Counted from the first letter of the stretch, positions 13,488 to 23,304 are shown. The stretch: 64,000 bases of DNA from an uncultured SAR86 cluster bacterium (GCA_943789005.1 CALSSL010000001.1:318511-382510); one strand, 5' to 3'. Program-made: numbers and translations. The notes: generated from the sequence alone by a model not told the origin.

Positions 13488-13537
13488 TCTTTGCTCAAAA
13501 TTTTGGTGTAGTAATCTTAATATTTAAACTTTGAGTA

Positions 13538-14149
13538 TTAATATGCTCTATTATATGTTCGCCTTTCTGGTGGAAGTGGAGTATTGAGAAAAGTGAAAAA
13601 ATAATGAACTAAAATAAGAATTGTTATATCTTCAGTATTTACTAACAATCTGCTAAGTCCTAGCCCACCCATAAAAACAATCAAACAATTTATAAGGCTC
13701 CATCGAAGAGTTACATAATGAATACATGCAAATAGAAGATTGCTAAATATAATTGCAGATATTGTGCCAAATGAGTCTATTAGGAAAAAGGGTAACATCA
13801 TTCTGAAAGCAAATTCCTCAACCACAGAAATAAAAAGTAAGTAAGTCAACCAGGCTAGATGAATTCGTTCAATTTCATAGCCTTTATTTAAATAAAAGAA
13901 GAAGAAAAATAATAACATTACACACAAGGTGATGAAATAATAAAACGGAGAAGATATAAATGGTTGTAAATAGATACTTTTAACAAATGACTCGATTGAG
14001 AAGATAATACAAATTCCAGCTATCAAGGACATAGTAAAAAAATGACGTGATAATACTTGATTAAATTTATTTATAATAGGACTTTTATCTGTGCCTGGCC
14101 GCTGCAGCCGTCTCCTTGTCATTGCTGAAATTGGGCTCATCGATAACAT
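13538..14149 (-). CDS. CPBP-family intramembrane protease-like protein
   Basis: A 203-residue membrane protein with about five hydrophobic segments. It carries the CPBP (Abi/CAAX protease-like) motifs: EEFAFR (the EExxxR motif, about residue 111), then FACIHY (FxxxH), then a third histidine in LVHYFFTFLN. In this family the Glu and His residues coordinate metal for intramembrane cleavage; the last motif has H-x6-N rather than the common HxxxN. The C-terminus PLPPERRTYNRAY is basic. It lies 32 bases downstream of the RND permease on the same strand and could be the distal gene of that operon. The substrate is unknown and the start is uncertain (a second Met follows at residue 4). Confidence 0.7.
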   Translation of the reverse strand: MLSMSPISAMTRRRLQRPGTDKSPIINKFNQVLSRHFFTMSLIAGICIIFSIESFVKSIYLQPFISSPFYYFITLCVMLLFFFFFYLNKGYEIERIHLAWLTYLLFISVVEEFAFRMMLPFFLIDSFGTISAIIFSNLLFACIHYVTLRWSLINCLIVFMGGLGLSRLLVNTEDITILILVHYFFTFLNTPLPPERRTYNRAY

Positions 14150-14181
14150 ATTAATTGACTAAGCATATCCTTTAAATATTC

Positions 14182-17100
14182 TTAATAATTAATTTTTTTC
14201 ATAACTACAAACATAGCTGGTATATATAATAGAGCTGTCAATGTTGCTCCCAATACTCCAATGCTCATTGCCCATGCAAGTGGCTTAAAAAATACGCTTG
14301 CAAAAATTAATGGTACAAACCCACCCAAAGTTGTTAAGGATGTTGTAATTATATGTCTTGTTGATCTGATAACCACTTCAACAATTTCTGCTTTTGAAAT
14401 ATCTTTCTTCTCCGCTTCTTCTTTAATATGAGATAAAACAATTATTGAATCGTTTATGGATAAGCCAATAAGCCCAACGGCGCTAATTGTTCCAATAAAT
14501 CCATAATTTTGCTGGCCAATAAATAAACCCAAAAAGGAAAGTCCTATAGATAATATTGCAACTGAAAGTATCAAAGCAGTTTGTCTAAATGAATTAAGCG
14601 CAAAAACTAAACCAATAATTATTAATACAATATATACAGCAGCAGAAGAATATATTTGTGATTGAGACTCGCCTCTACTTTCTGCTTCACCAAGTTGTTT
14701 GATTGAATAGCCGATAGGGAGTTTGGATTTAAAAATCTCAACATCTTCTATTATATAATTCTCCGTTTCAGATGGGAGAGTTTGAGTCCAAATCCAGCCT
14801 TCAACCATATTAACTCTTTGTCCATCAATTCTTGTAATCTTAGAAGATTTATTTGTTATTGAGCTCTTACTAAAACTATCGATATACTCAAATCCGTTTC
14901 CAGATGGCACTGTTAAGAAACTAGCATTGCCTGTTAAATTTTTTGTTTCAGTTAATCCCTTTAGTCTAATTGGGATTTCTTTATTTGAATCCAACATGGT
15001 GCCAACAATAATTCCATTATTTGCAGCATATAATTCATCCACAAGAAGATTTGCATTTACTTTTGAGAGCGAGATATTTGAATTATTTAATTCTAATTCT
15101 ATATTTGTATTTGTATTTGAAGTATCTGACTTGGTAAAACTTACTCCCGGAGCATTATTAATTATTAACTCAAGCTCCTCGCCAAGTTTTTTTAAAACAA
15201 ATGGATCATCGCCATATATTGCAAAACTTACATCGGCGAAAACTGGGGGACCTTGGATAAAAGAATCTGTATTAATAATTATGTCGGGATTTTTTTGTGC
15301 TATTAATTTTGAAAGCTCTGGCAGATTTCTGATCATCTCATAATAATCTTTGGCATAAAATACAGACTGAGCCATATTATTTGAACCCTGCTTTTCTTTA
15401 CCTCCAACAACATTCATTAATACTCGCGGAGCCATTCTTCCAATAAACCAATAGTCTTTTTCAATTTCAATCAACCCAGAATTAAGCACTTGTTCTCTTA
15501 TAAGTTTGGCTCTACCAAGGGTTTGCTCTGATGAGGCATTACTAGGAAGTTCTATGTTGATACGAAACATATCTCTATCGTTAGAGGGAAAAAAATCTTT
15601 AGGTAAAGTATTAAATAAGAGAAAACCTAAAAGAGGCAGTGAAACAGAAATAATAATTGCTCTTCTGGGAACTAAGAAAGCCCATGTAAGAAACGTTCTA
15701 TATTTATCTAGAATTTTTTTATTATGATAGCCCTCGTTGTAAATATCTATGTTTTGAAAATATGGTATTTTTTCCATGTAGCTCATCAATACAGGAACCA
15801 TAATTAAAGCTAAAACTAAAGAGGAAACTATAGACATTATTACGGTTAAAGCCATTCCACCTACGAACTCTACACTTGAACCTTCGCCAGTAACAATTGG
15901 AAGAAAAGAAAATACAGTCGTTCCGGTTGCTGCAGCTAAAGGAGTAGACAACTGTGTTAATGTTTGAGAAATTGATTCGTTAGTTGTAAGCCCAATCCCC
16001 CTTCTATACTTATAATCTTCTACTACAATAATTCCATTATCAATTAACAACCCTAGAGCAATGATAATCCCAGTTATTGATGTCATGTGAAGTGGCAAAC
16101 CTATAATTCTGCAACCAATCATTACAAGACAGACTGAAAAAGGCAGTATTAAAGTTACTATAATTGCAGGCCTAAGCCCTAAAAAGAAAAAACTTAAACC
16201 AAGAACGAAAAAAAATGCTAGAGAAAAACTTTTAATTAATTCATTAAATTTAGCTGAGGTGTAGAGGGACTCGTCATAGATTTTTTCAATTGATATTTCA
16301 TCAGGTAGAGATGATTTCATTTCATCAGCCACAACTGTTGCTCTTGCCACATAGTCACCAACTCTTTGACTCATTGTTCCCATCGCCATGACAGAAATAA
16401 CTACCTCTCCATTGTATAAAAATATATCTTCAATAGGAGAAACTGGTTTTTTAGAAATTTGAGCAATATCTTGTAATTGGATAATTTCAGAGTCATTTAT
16501 AACTCTTATAGGTATTTCAGATAGTTTCTGAATACTTTTTATGTTGTCTTTAAGCCTTATTAGAAATTCAGAATTTTTATTAGAAGAAACTCCAACAGCT
16601 TTTTTATTGTCAAAAGATTTTAATGCTTCTGAGATTTCTCTATAAGTTAACCCTAAAGAGGTTATTTTATTTGAATCAACCTCTATAAGAATTTCTTCAT
16701 CTGTTTCTCCATATATTGCAGTAGCATGAGTATCTCCTATAGAGCTAAGTTTTCTTTTTAGTTGCTCAGCAAGTCGAGACATTAAAACTAAAGGTGCCTC
16801 ACCCTGCCCGTTCCATTTCAAAGCGTATTGAACTGTAATTGGAGGGCCGCTATTCCTGTCTAGGACAATATTTACTTCAGGTGGCGCTCTAATCTGGGAA
16901 AGTTTGTCCTGAACTTTAGACCATGTTTCTTCTATTAAGTCTGGGCTAACGGATTGTTGCAATTCAACAACAATGGTTGCATATCCGTGAGATATTATTG
17001 TCTCTAATTCAAGAATTTCTACAACTTCTCGAAGTTTTATCTCTAAATCATTAATAACTTGAGTTTCAATTCTTTCTGGCGATGCTCCTGGATAAAAAAC

Positions 17101-17244
17101 TCTTACACCAGACCATCTTTGTGCTAATTCAGGATTTTCTTGAATTGGGACAGAAAGGGCTGATGATATTCCTGCAAGAAGAATAAAAGATAAAGTAAGA
17201 AATAGTATTCTTGGTCTATCTATTAAAAGAGAGATAAATTTCAT
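14182..17244 (-). CDS. RND-family efflux pump, inner-membrane permease
   Basis: A proton-driven inner-membrane exporter of the AcrB/HAE1 superfamily: 1,020 residues, one N-terminal helix, a large periplasmic loop (residues about 30-335), five more helices, then the repeat of this layout. The TM4 motif reads LGLLIDNGIIVVED, so the AcrB D407 equivalent is kept (D402) but D408 is Asn403. In TM10 the AcrB Lys940 position is Asn931, followed by Asp932 (GLSINDSIIVL). This differs from the classic Asp-Asp-Lys relay and points to another RND subfamily. It overlaps the adaptor gene by one base. The substrate (drug, lipid or metabolite) cannot be told. The outer-membrane partner is probably TolC at 51.9 kb. 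Confidence 0.93.
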   Translation of the reverse strand: MKFISLLIDRPRILFLTLSFILLAGISSALSVPIQENPELAQRWSGVRVFYPGASPERIETQVINDLEIKLREVVEILELETIISHGYATIVVELQQSVSPDLIEETWSKVQDKLSQIRAPPEVNIVLDRNSGPPITVQYALKWNGQGEAPLVLMSRLAEQLKRKLSSIGDTHATAIYGETDEEILIEVDSNKITSLGLTYREISEALKSFDNKKAVGVSSNKNSEFLIRLKDNIKSIQKLSEIPIRVINDSEIIQLQDIAQISKKPVSPIEDIFLYNGEVVISVMAMGTMSQRVGDYVARATVVADEMKSSLPDEISIEKIYDESLYTSAKFNELIKSFSLAFFFVLGLSFFFLGLRPAIIVTLILPFSVCLVMIGCRIIGLPLHMTSITGIIIALGLLIDNGIIVVEDYKYRRGIGLTTNESISQTLTQLSTPLAAATGTTVFSFLPIVTGEGSSVEFVGGMALTVIMSIVSSLVLALIMVPVLMSYMEKIPYFQNIDIYNEGYHNKKILDKYRTFLTWAFLVPRRAIIISVSLPLLGFLLFNTLPKDFFPSNDRDMFRINIELPSNASSEQTLGRAKLIREQVLNSGLIEIEKDYWFIGRMAPRVLMNVVGGKEKQGSNNMAQSVFYAKDYYEMIRNLPELSKLIAQKNPDIIINTDSFIQGPPVFADVSFAIYGDDPFVLKKLGEELELIINNAPGVSFTKSDTSNTNTNIELELNNSNISLSKVNANLLVDELYAANNGIIVGTMLDSNKEIPIRLKGLTETKNLTGNASFLTVPSGNGFEYIDSFSKSSITNKSSKITRIDGQRVNMVEGWIWTQTLPSETENYIIEDVEIFKSKLPIGYSIKQLGEAESRGESQSQIYSSAAVYIVLIIIGLVFALNSFRQTALILSVAILSIGLSFLGLFIGQQNYGFIGTISAVGLIGLSINDSIIVLSHIKEEAEKKDISKAEIVEVVIRSTRHIITTSLTTLGGFVPLIFASVFFKPLAWAMSIGVLGATLTALLYIPAMFVVMKKINY

Positions 17245-18227
17245 TATAAATTGATCAGTTTACCTTCAATAATCTTTTGAGCACCACCTAGAATAATTAG
17301 ATCACCATTTTTAAGAGTGCCGTTCACATAGGCATACTCACCTTCGAAATAAATGATATCTACTAAATCTCTTACAACAATCCTATCTTGATTAATTGTA
17401 AAAATAGCCCAAATTCCTTGCTCTGATTGAGATAAAGATTTTATTGGAACCCATGTGCCTCTTCCCTTCATTGTCATACTTATCTTAAGTTCTGCTATAG
17501 ATCCTGGATTAAAAAATGTATCAAAATTAAATATTGCTAAGCGGTTATCAGAGCCGCCTGGAGTCATGGGGGCAAGCCTTTCTAATGAGCCCTCAGATTG
17601 TTTGTTTCCAATTTTAAATGAATATTTATTACCTATTTTTAATTTATCTATATAACTAACAGGTATAGAAACATGCGCCTCTACATTTTTAGAATCTAAT
17701 ATTTCTATTATTGGGACACCTCCGTTAATAACAGAGCCTGTGTCTAAAAATCTATTTTGAATAAAGCCATCAAAGGGTGCAATTAATTTGGTTTGCTCAT
17801 ATTTGACTTTATAAAAATCATATTGAGATTTTGCTATTAGCTCTTCAGAATTTGCGTTATCTAAATCTTGAATTGAGATATGTCCTTGAGATCTTAAATC
17901 CTTATACCTTGTAAGAAGTTGAGTTGCTAGCTCATATTTTGCTTTTGCTTGATTTAATTGAGCAGCGGCTTCTCTATTATCTAGCTCTGCAAGTATTTCA
18001 CCCTTTTTAACAACATCACCAATATCTACATTAATAATGTTGATTTTTCCAGGAATTTCAAATGCCAATTTTGATTGCTCAGAAGGTAAGAGTTTTCCTG
18101 GAAAATTTCTAGTGATTTTGTATGAATCGAGCATTTTCACTTCAAGAATTTCAAGTGAGAAAGCATATGTATTAAATATTAGTATTGATAAAAATAAATT
18201 AAGTCTTGTAGGTATATAGTTTAGCAT
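17244..18227 (-). CDS. RND efflux periplasmic adaptor (membrane fusion protein)
   Basis: This protein bridges the RND permease and the outer-membrane channel. At 327 residues it has an N-terminal signal or anchor (about 1-24), a lipoyl/barrel-sandwich half-motif GDVVKKGEILAELDNREA, an alpha-hairpin (AKYELATQLLTRYKDLRS region), and the second half KLIAPFDGFIQNRFLDTGSVI. No lipobox Cys is seen, so it is probably held by an uncleaved helix or is soluble. It is the first gene of the pump operon, divergent from tetR. The -35/-10 pair and two operators lie directly upstream, so regulation by the adjacent TetR protein is likely. Confidence 0.93.
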   Translation of the reverse strand: MLNYIPTRLNLFLSILIFNTYAFSLEILEVKMLDSYKITRNFPGKLLPSEQSKLAFEIPGKINIINVDIGDVVKKGEILAELDNREAAAQLNQAKAKYELATQLLTRYKDLRSQGHISIQDLDNANSEELIAKSQYDFYKVKYEQTKLIAPFDGFIQNRFLDTGSVINGGVPIIEILDSKNVEAHVSIPVSYIDKLKIGNKYSFKIGNKQSEGSLERLAPMTPGGSDNRLAIFNFDTFFNPGSIAELKISMTMKGRGTWVPIKSLSQSEQGIWAIFTINQDRIVVRDLVDIIYFEGEYAYVNGTLKNGDLIILGGAQKIIEGKLINL

Positions 18228-18252
18228 TTGACTTTCACTGTTATATTAATTA

Positions 18253-18271
18253 ATGTTAGCAGTGTAAACAT
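18253..18271. promoter_or_regulatory. TetR operator 1 (pump-proximal)
   Basis: The sequence ATGTTAGCAGTGTAAACAT is a 19-bp imperfect palindrome with outer arms ATGTT/AACAT. A second copy with one change lies 29 bp away (centre to centre). It covers the expected start point and -10 edge of the pump promoter. A related perfect palindrome is found upstream of tolC (51878-51896), 16 of 19 positions identical. Binding by the adjacent TetR protein is inferred. Confidence 0.75.
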
Positions 18272-18297
18272 AATAACGAAAATGTTAGCAGTGTCAA
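18270..18297 (-). promoter_or_regulatory. Promoter of the RND pump operon
   Basis: On the minus strand TTGACA (18297-18292) is a perfect -35, followed after 16 bases by TATTAT (18275-18270), five of six matches to the -10 consensus. The -35 lies inside the upstream-most operator and the -10 touches the other, so a bound repressor would block RNA polymerase. Transcription would start near 18263, leaving a leader of about 35 bases before the adaptor ATG. Confidence 0.7.
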
Positions 18298-18300
18298 CAT
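18282..18300. promoter_or_regulatory. TetR operator 2 (regulator-proximal)
   Basis: The sequence ATGTTAGCAGTGTCAACAT differs from operator 1 at one position. It contains the -35 TTGACA of the pump promoter on the minus strand and ends 16 bases before the tetR start codon, so it could also mediate autorepression. Confidence 0.75.
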
Positions 18301-18316
18301 ACAAAAGTATTTTTAT

Positions 18317-18949
18317 ATGAAATCTTATCATCATGGCAATTTAAAAGAAGAGCTCATAGCATGTGCTTGCAGATTATGCGAGAGAGATGGATATACTAAA
18401 TTAAGTATAAGATCTTTAGCAAAAGAAAGCGGAGTGTCTCAAACAGCACCTTACAGGCATTTTGAAACCAAGGAAGCTTTATATGCATCAGTTGCAACTA
18501 ATGGTTTTAAAAAACTAAGTGAATCTTGCTATATAGATGATGCAGAAAAAAAAGTAACAAAAAAACAACTTGTTGAAGCAGGATGCAGATATATTGAATT
18601 TGGTCTAAAGAATGCAAATACTTATGATTTAATGTTTGGAACAGCAGTTGGTAATTTTGCTAATTATCCAGATCTTTTAGAGTCTGCAAATAAAACATAT
18701 GACTCATTCCGATCAAGCTTTTCTAAATTAGCAAATGATAGTGAGGATGTTATTGCTTTTAAATGTCTGACACTTTGGTCTATGGTTCATGGGCTTGTTG
18801 GTATAATTAGAAAGGTGCATGTGGTTGGCGATGATCTAGAACAAGCTAGTGGGGGGCCTATAACATCTGCACGCATCATTGCTGATAATCTTGAACAGCA
18901 TCTTGATAGGGTTTTATCTGGTCTTATTCAGAATAAAGTATCTCAATAG
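18317..18949 (+). CDS. TetR/AcrR-family transcriptional regulator
   Basis: A 210-residue repressor-type protein. The N-terminal helix-turn-helix is clear (KLSIRSLAKESGVSQTAPYRHFETKEALY, about residues 24-53). The C-terminal ligand domain includes LWSMVHGLVGI, a motif of TetR proteins with a WHG-type domain. It is divergent from the RND adaptor and permease genes, and two 19-bp operators fill the shared 89-base gap. By analogy with the family it should repress the pump and itself until a ligand binds. The same operator type occurs in front of tolC. Its 3' end overlaps the convergent DUF4399 gene by 26 bases. Confidence 0.92.
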   Translation: MKSYHHGNLKEELIACACRLCERDGYTKLSIRSLAKESGVSQTAPYRHFETKEALYASVATNGFKKLSESCYIDDAEKKVTKKQLVEAGCRYIEFGLKNANTYDLMFGTAVGNFANYPDLLESANKTYDSFRSSFSKLANDSEDVIAFKCLTLWSMVHGLVGIIRKVHVVGDDLEQASGGPITSARIIADNLEQHLDRVLSGLIQNKVSQ

Positions 18950-19343
18950 TAATCTTATTAGAGAAGATTGGATTCTCGTGTGGGATATGAGCATAATCAC
19001 CCAGCAATAATTGCAAAGTATGCTTTCCTGGCGAAAGGCTTATTTCAAATTCTGTTTGCCCCTTTCCAAAATGAATATAATTTTCTGTGCTTGGTATTGG
19101 CCTGTTTAATATAGGCAAATCAGCATCTAAAACCAAATGATGATGCCCAGAGTTACATCCATCAATCCCGGCCGGAAGTATATTAAAATTATCAATTCCA
19201 AAAACTAATTTTACATTTTGTGATTTTGAGACATAGCCATCAGCTGGACTAATAAAATAAACTTTTGGTTCCACTGAATTACAATCTTCTGCTGTTAGAA
19301 AAGAACAAAAGATGACTGCTAAAAAGGTATATACCTTATTCAT
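18924..19343 (-). CDS. Secreted DUF4399-type protein
   Basis: I chose the ATG at 19343 because it gives a clean signal peptide (MNKVYTFLAVIFCSFLTA); an ATG 15 bases upstream adds residues before the signal. The mature part (about 120 residues) has KVYFISPADGYVSKSQ, GHHHLVLDAD, YIHFGKGQTE and SPGKHTLQLLLGDYAHIPH, a pattern I recognise as the DUF4399 domain. These are periplasmic or secreted beta-rich proteins of unknown function, and the His-rich loops could bind metal. It overlaps the flavin reductase gene by 8 bases on the same strand, so both are probably one transcript. Confidence 0.8.
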   Translation of the reverse strand: MNKVYTFLAVIFCSFLTAEDCNSVEPKVYFISPADGYVSKSQNVKLVFGIDNFNILPAGIDGCNSGHHHLVLDADLPILNRPIPSTENYIHFGKGQTEFEISLSPGKHTLQLLLGDYAHIPHENPIFSNKITIEILYSE

Positions 19344-19800
19344 ATCTACCATCCACATAAGTCAAAGTATTAATATCATCAGAGTTATTAGACTTAAATA
19401 CTTTACCAATGACAATACTATGTGTGTGATAGGAAATTAATTGATCTACTTCGCAAAATATATTTGCTTGCGCCCTTTTTAAAAAAGGAATATCTGTTAA
19501 ATCCCATTCATCACTTTCAAATCTTTTATTTTCATTTTCATAAGAACTACAGATATTTGAAAGCTCTTCATGGTCTTTTGTTAGTAAGTTAATGCAAAAC
19601 TTTGAGCCAATAATTATTGAATTATGGATGCTTGCAGACTTATTAATGCACACCAACAAGCTTGGCGGATCTATAGATACAGAAGTTACTGAAGAAACTG
19701 TTATTGCATGGCATTCATTATTCTCATTAGTATTTGATAGTATGCTCACAGAATAAACATAGCTTCTCATTGCTTTTCGAAAATTATCTTGAAGTGCCAT
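19336..19800 (-). CDS. Flavin reductase-like FMN-binding protein
   Basis: A 154-residue protein with the flavin reductase fold features: FRKAMRSYVYSVSILS at the start, AITVSSVTSVSIDPPSLLVCINKSAS (the flavin-contact region, about residues 32-57), KFCINLL, and a late SIVIGKVF strand. Members reduce FMN or FAD with NADH, usually feeding a monooxygenase, or act as PNPOx-like domains. No monooxygenase gene is adjacent. It is divergent from rsmD and probably co-transcribed with the DUF4399 gene. Confidence 0.85.
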   Translation of the reverse strand: MALQDNFRKAMRSYVYSVSILSNTNENNECHAITVSSVTSVSIDPPSLLVCINKSASIHNSIIIGSKFCINLLTKDHEELSNICSSYENENKRFESDEWDLTDIPFLKRAQANIFCEVDQLISYHTHSIVIGKVFKSNNSDDINTLTYVDGRYE

Positions 19801-19862
19801 GTTTGAATTATACTTATTTATTAAAAATATACCTTATCTAAAAAGCAAATATATCCAATAAA

Positions 19863-20423
19863 ATGAAGAATAGTTTAAGAATATCTGGAGGGGCATTAAA
19901 GGGCAAAAAAATACCATTTGATTTCAAAGAATCTCTCAGACCTACATCTAGTAAACTTAAAGAAATTCTCTTTAATTGGCTGCAATTTGAAATAAATGAA
20001 TGTGTTTGTCTTGATTTGTTTGCAGGAACTGGATCTTTAGGAATTGAGGCCTTATCAAGGGGCTCTTCGAAAGTAATATTTGTTGAATTGAATAAAAAAA
20101 ATTACTCAGCACTAACGCTGAATTTAAAAAAATTAGATGTAAGAAATAAATCAAAAATATTTTTTAAAGATGCTTTTACCTGGATTAAACATTATGATTT
20201 ATCAGAAATTGATTTAATCTTTTTAGACCCCCCTTTTAATAGAGAATATGAAATCAAGGCTCTTAAATTATTAATGCGAAAAAATGATTTGAAATCGTCA
20301 TGCAAAATATATCTTGAATATAGCAAATATGACGAAATTGAAATCCCTAAAGGACTTAAAATACTTAAAGAAAAATCTGTAGGTGATGTAAAAGCATTGC
20401 TTCTAATAAAAAATGAAGATTAG
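19863..20423 (+). CDS. rsmD: 16S rRNA (guanine966-N2)-methyltransferase RsmD
   Basis: RsmD methylates G966 of 16S rRNA on assembled 30S subunits using S-adenosylmethionine. Motif I is DLFAGTGSLGIEALSRGS (about residues 54-71) and motif IV is LIFLDPPFN (about 119-127), where DPPF is the N-methyltransferase signature. The N-terminus RISGGALKGKKI is also typical. The length of 186 residues is normal. It overlaps hemC by 11 bases and appears to head an rsmD-hemC-hemD unit. In many relatives rsmD neighbours coaD or ftsY; here it does not. Confidence 0.94.
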   Translation: MKNSLRISGGALKGKKIPFDFKESLRPTSSKLKEILFNWLQFEINECVCLDLFAGTGSLGIEALSRGSSKVIFVELNKKNYSALTLNLKKLDVRNKSKIFFKDAFTWIKHYDLSEIDLIFLDPPFNREYEIKALKLLMRKNDLKSSCKIYLEYSKYDEIEIPKGLKILKEKSVGDVKALLLIKNED

Positions 20424-21318
20424 AATTGCTACAAGAAAGTCAAAGCTAGCTCTGTTTCAAGCAGAGTATGTTGCCAATAAAATCAAGCAACAAAATCAAG
20501 AGATAGAAGTTGAATTAATTCCTATGAGCTCCGAAGGTGATTTGACTGACAAGCCTCTTCATCAAATAGGAGGCAAGGGTCTTTTTATCAAAACTTTGGA
20601 ATCCGCTCTATTAGAAAATACTGCAGATATAGCAGTTCATAGTTTAAAAGATGTCCCAGCTAAATTAGATCAAAGTTTTAAAATTATTTCTGTATTTAAG
20701 AGAGCCTCTGCATCAGATATTCTTTTAACAAAAGATGGGGCATCACTCAAATCTATGCAAAAAGATTCCACAATTGGTACATCAAGCCCAAGAAGAAGAG
20801 CACAAATTAAAATTTTAAGACCTGATCTTAATTTATGTGCTGTAAGAGGAAATATTGCAACAAGAATAAAAAAATTAAATGAGGGTGATTTTGATGGATT
20901 GATTGTTGCAAAAGCAGCAATAGAGAGATTGAATTTAAGTTTTGCTAATAGTTATGAGTTAAGTTATCAAGAAATTCTTCCCGCTGCTTCTCAAGGCTAT
21001 ATTGGTGTAGAGTGCATTTCTTCAAATAAGAATTTAATTAAAGTATTGGATTCCATTAATTCTAAAAAAGATATGGTTCTTGCTGAGGCGGAAAGAAACT
21101 TTGTAGCTCAACTAAATGGTTCCTGTCTGTCACCTATTGCTATTTATTGCAGAGAACAGTCAGATCAAATACTTGTAACTGCCAAAGTTCTTTCGCAAAA
21201 TGGAGATAAACAAATATTTAAAGAAATAATATCTAGCTTCAATACAATTAATCAGGATATAAAAAATTTATCAAAAGAGTTTATCTCCAATGGTGCTGAT
21301 AAATTGATACTGTCATGA
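20413..21318 (+). CDS. hemC: Porphobilinogen deaminase (hydroxymethylbilane synthase)
   Basis: HemC links four porphobilinogens into the linear tetrapyrrole hydroxymethylbilane in heme synthesis. Visible are IRIATRKSKLALFQAEYV at the N-terminus, IAVHSLKDVP, IGTSSPRRRAQ, VRGNIATRI, and the dipyrromethane cofactor Cys238 in LNGSCLSPIA. The length of 301 residues is normal. It overlaps rsmD (11 bases) and hemD (4 bases, ATGA). Confidence 0.97.
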   Translation: MKIRIATRKSKLALFQAEYVANKIKQQNQEIEVELIPMSSEGDLTDKPLHQIGGKGLFIKTLESALLENTADIAVHSLKDVPAKLDQSFKIISVFKRASASDILLTKDGASLKSMQKDSTIGTSSPRRRAQIKILRPDLNLCAVRGNIATRIKKLNEGDFDGLIVAKAAIERLNLSFANSYELSYQEILPAASQGYIGVECISSNKNLIKVLDSINSKKDMVLAEAERNFVAQLNGSCLSPIAIYCREQSDQILVTAKVLSQNGDKQIFKEIISSFNTINQDIKNLSKEFISNGADKLILS

Positions 21319-22034
21319 TCTTAATTAATACAAGACCAAAAGATCTCTCAGAAAAAATAAATGAGCTATGTGATCAAGAAAAAATTGAGTTACAAAATAT
21401 CTATCTCTCAAAAATAATACCTATCGAGATAGATACAGATAATGGGGTTTATAAAGAAATATTTGAGAATTTAGATAAATATTCAAACTTCATATTTACA
21501 AGTCAAGCTGCGGTAAAAAATGGAGCCAAGCTAATAAAGCTTAAATCTAAATTATTAAATAAAAAACATAAATTCTTTGCTGTTGGAGATTCTACAAAGC
21601 AAGCATTAACCAGTGAAGGTTATATGGCTTTAGTGCCTGATAATAAATCTTCAGATGGTCTTGTAGAAATGATTAAAAATAGTTTTCCAGGCAAGAGCTT
21701 AGTAATTTGTGGTGATAATACAAATATGAATTTACAAAAAAAACTATCAGGAGATTCAGATGAAATAAGATGCTATAAATTGGAATACTCAAAAAAATCT
21801 ATTGATAATATAACCTCTTCTCAAGCAATTATTCTTATATATAATTATTTAACATTTGAGTTTATTTTTAAAAATCTAAATCAACATTCTTTAAAAAATA
21901 AATTCTTTGTAGTTGCATCTGAAAGAATAAAATCAAAAATTATCGACCTTAGTTTAGGTTGTAATATAAAAGTATTCGTTTCTAAATCTGCTTTAGACAA
22001 AGACATGATAATAAAAGCGCAGGAATTTATTTAG
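21315..22034 (+). CDS. hemD: Uroporphyrinogen-III synthase
   Basis: HemD cyclises hydroxymethylbilane with inversion of ring D. The family is poorly conserved, and the call leans on position directly after hemC with a 4-base overlap and on weak motifs: ILINTRP at the start, [16 protein letters not shown] (about residues 58-73), [11 protein letters not shown] (about 88-98), and a late [12 protein letters not shown]. The length of 239 residues fits. It converges on rho with an 8-base overlap. Confidence 0.9.
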   Translation: MILINTRPKDLSEKINELCDQEKIELQNIYLSKIIPIEIDTDNGVYKEIFENLDKYSNFIFTSQAAVKNGAKLIKLKSKLLNKKHKFFAVGDSTKQALTSEGYMALVPDNKSSDGLVEMIKNSFPGKSLVICGDNTNMNLQKKLSGDSDEIRCYKLEYSKKSIDNITSSQAIILIYNYLTFEFIFKNLNQHSLKNKFFVVASERIKSKIIDLSLGCNIKVFVSKSALDKDMIIKAQEFI

Positions 22035-23304
22035 TCTTTTTGTTGTTACCTGATTTCATAGATGTAAAAAATTCATCATTAGTTTTATGGGACTTGAGAC
22101 GATCTATCAAAAACTGAATAGATTGAGCATCTTCCATTTCATCAAGAATTTTTCTTAATACCCACATTCTTTGAAGCTCATCCTCTGATGTAAGAAGGTC
22201 CTCTCTTCTAGTTCCAGATCTTCTAATATTGATAGCTGGATAAATTCTTTTTTCAGCAATCTTTCTTTCAAGATGAATTTCCATATTTCCCGTTCCTTTA
22301 AATTCTTCGTAAATAACTTCATCCATCTTTGAACCAGTCTCTACAAGCGCTGTTGCTAAAATTGTTAAACTTCCACCCTCTTCAAGATTTCTAGCAGCCC
22401 CAAAAAATCTTTTAGGTCTCTCTAAAGCATTAGAATCAACACCACCACTCAATATTTTGCCTGAAGCAGGTTGTACTGAGTTGTATGCTCGTCCAAGTCT
22501 GGTTATGGAATCTAATAAAATAACAACATCTTTTTTGTGCTCAACAAGTCTTTTTGCTTTTTCTATAACCATGTTAGCAACTTGAACATGTCTGCTTGGC
22601 GGCTCATCAAAAGTACTTGCAACAACTTCACCTTTTACTGTTCTAGACATCTCTGTCACTTCTTCAGGTCTCTCATCAATTAATAGAACTATTAACTCGA
22701 CTTCTGGGTTATTACTTTTAATAGAATGAGCAATGCTTTGGAGCATCAAAGTTTTACCAGCTTTTGGTGGAGAAACAATCAAACCTCTTTGACCTTTACC
22801 TATAGGTGCTATTAGATCAATAATCCTAGAAGAAAGATCTTCATTGGAACCGCTGCCTTGCTCTAAAACTAATCTCTCATTAGGAAATAAAGGGGTAAGA
22901 TTTTCAAAAAGAATTTTATTTTTAGTATTTTTAGGTTCTTCACTATTGATGGTATCAACCTGAATTAATGCAAAATATCTCTCCTTATCTTTAGGAGTTC
23001 TAATTTTTCCAGCAACCGAATCACCTTTTCTAAGTCCAAATTTTCTAACTTGGCTTGGGGAAACATATATATCATCCTCGCCAGCGCAATAAGAGCCTTC
23101 AGGTGATCTTAAAAATCCAAAACCATCATTAAGAATTTCTAAAACACCTCCGCCATATATATCAATACCTTCAGATGCTTTATGTTTAAATATTCTAAAT
23201 ATAATCTCTTGTTTTTTTAACCTTCCAACATCTTCTAGTCCAAGCTCCGTAGCTATATCAACTAATTCGTTTATAGGTTTTAATTTTATTTCTGTAAGGT
23301 TCAT
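22027..23304 (-). CDS. rho: Transcription termination factor Rho
   Basis: Rho is the hexameric RNA helicase that ends untranslated transcripts. Seen in order are the N-terminal helical domain ([18 protein letters not shown]), the cold-shock-like RNA-binding domain ([22 protein letters not shown]), the P-loop (SPPKAGKT), Walker B ([16 protein letters not shown]) and the Q/R-loop region ([16 protein letters not shown]). The length of 425 residues is close to E. coli's 419. It lies 113 bases after trxA on the same strand, a gap that should hold its leader; no clear terminator is seen there. trxA just upstream of rho matches E. coli. Confidence 0.98.
   Translation of the reverse strand: MNLTEIKLKPINELVDIATELGLEDVGRLKKQEIIFRIFKHKASEGIDIYGGGVLEILNDGFGFLRSPEGSYCAGEDDIYVSPSQVRKFGLRKGDSVAGKIRTPKDKERYFALIQVDTINSEEPKNTKNKILFENLTPLFPNERLVLEQGSGSNEDLSSRIIDLIAPIGKGQRGLIVSPPKAGKTLMLQSIAHSIKSNNPEVELIVLLIDERPEEVTEMSRTVKGEVVASTFDEPPSRHVQVANMVIEKAKRLVEHKKDVVILLDSITRLGRAYNSVQPASGKILSGGVDSNALERPKRFFGAARNLEEGGSLTILATALVETGSKMDEVIYEEFKGTGNMEIHLERKIAEKRIYPAINIRRSGTRREDLLTSEDELQRMWVLRKILDEMEDAQSIQFLIDRLKSHKTNDEFFTSMKSGNNKKTK

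Noticed and set aside
14927-15343. 138-codon open frame antisense to the RND permease
   Set aside because: It lies within a well-supported gene and has no recognisable domain or ribosome-binding site.
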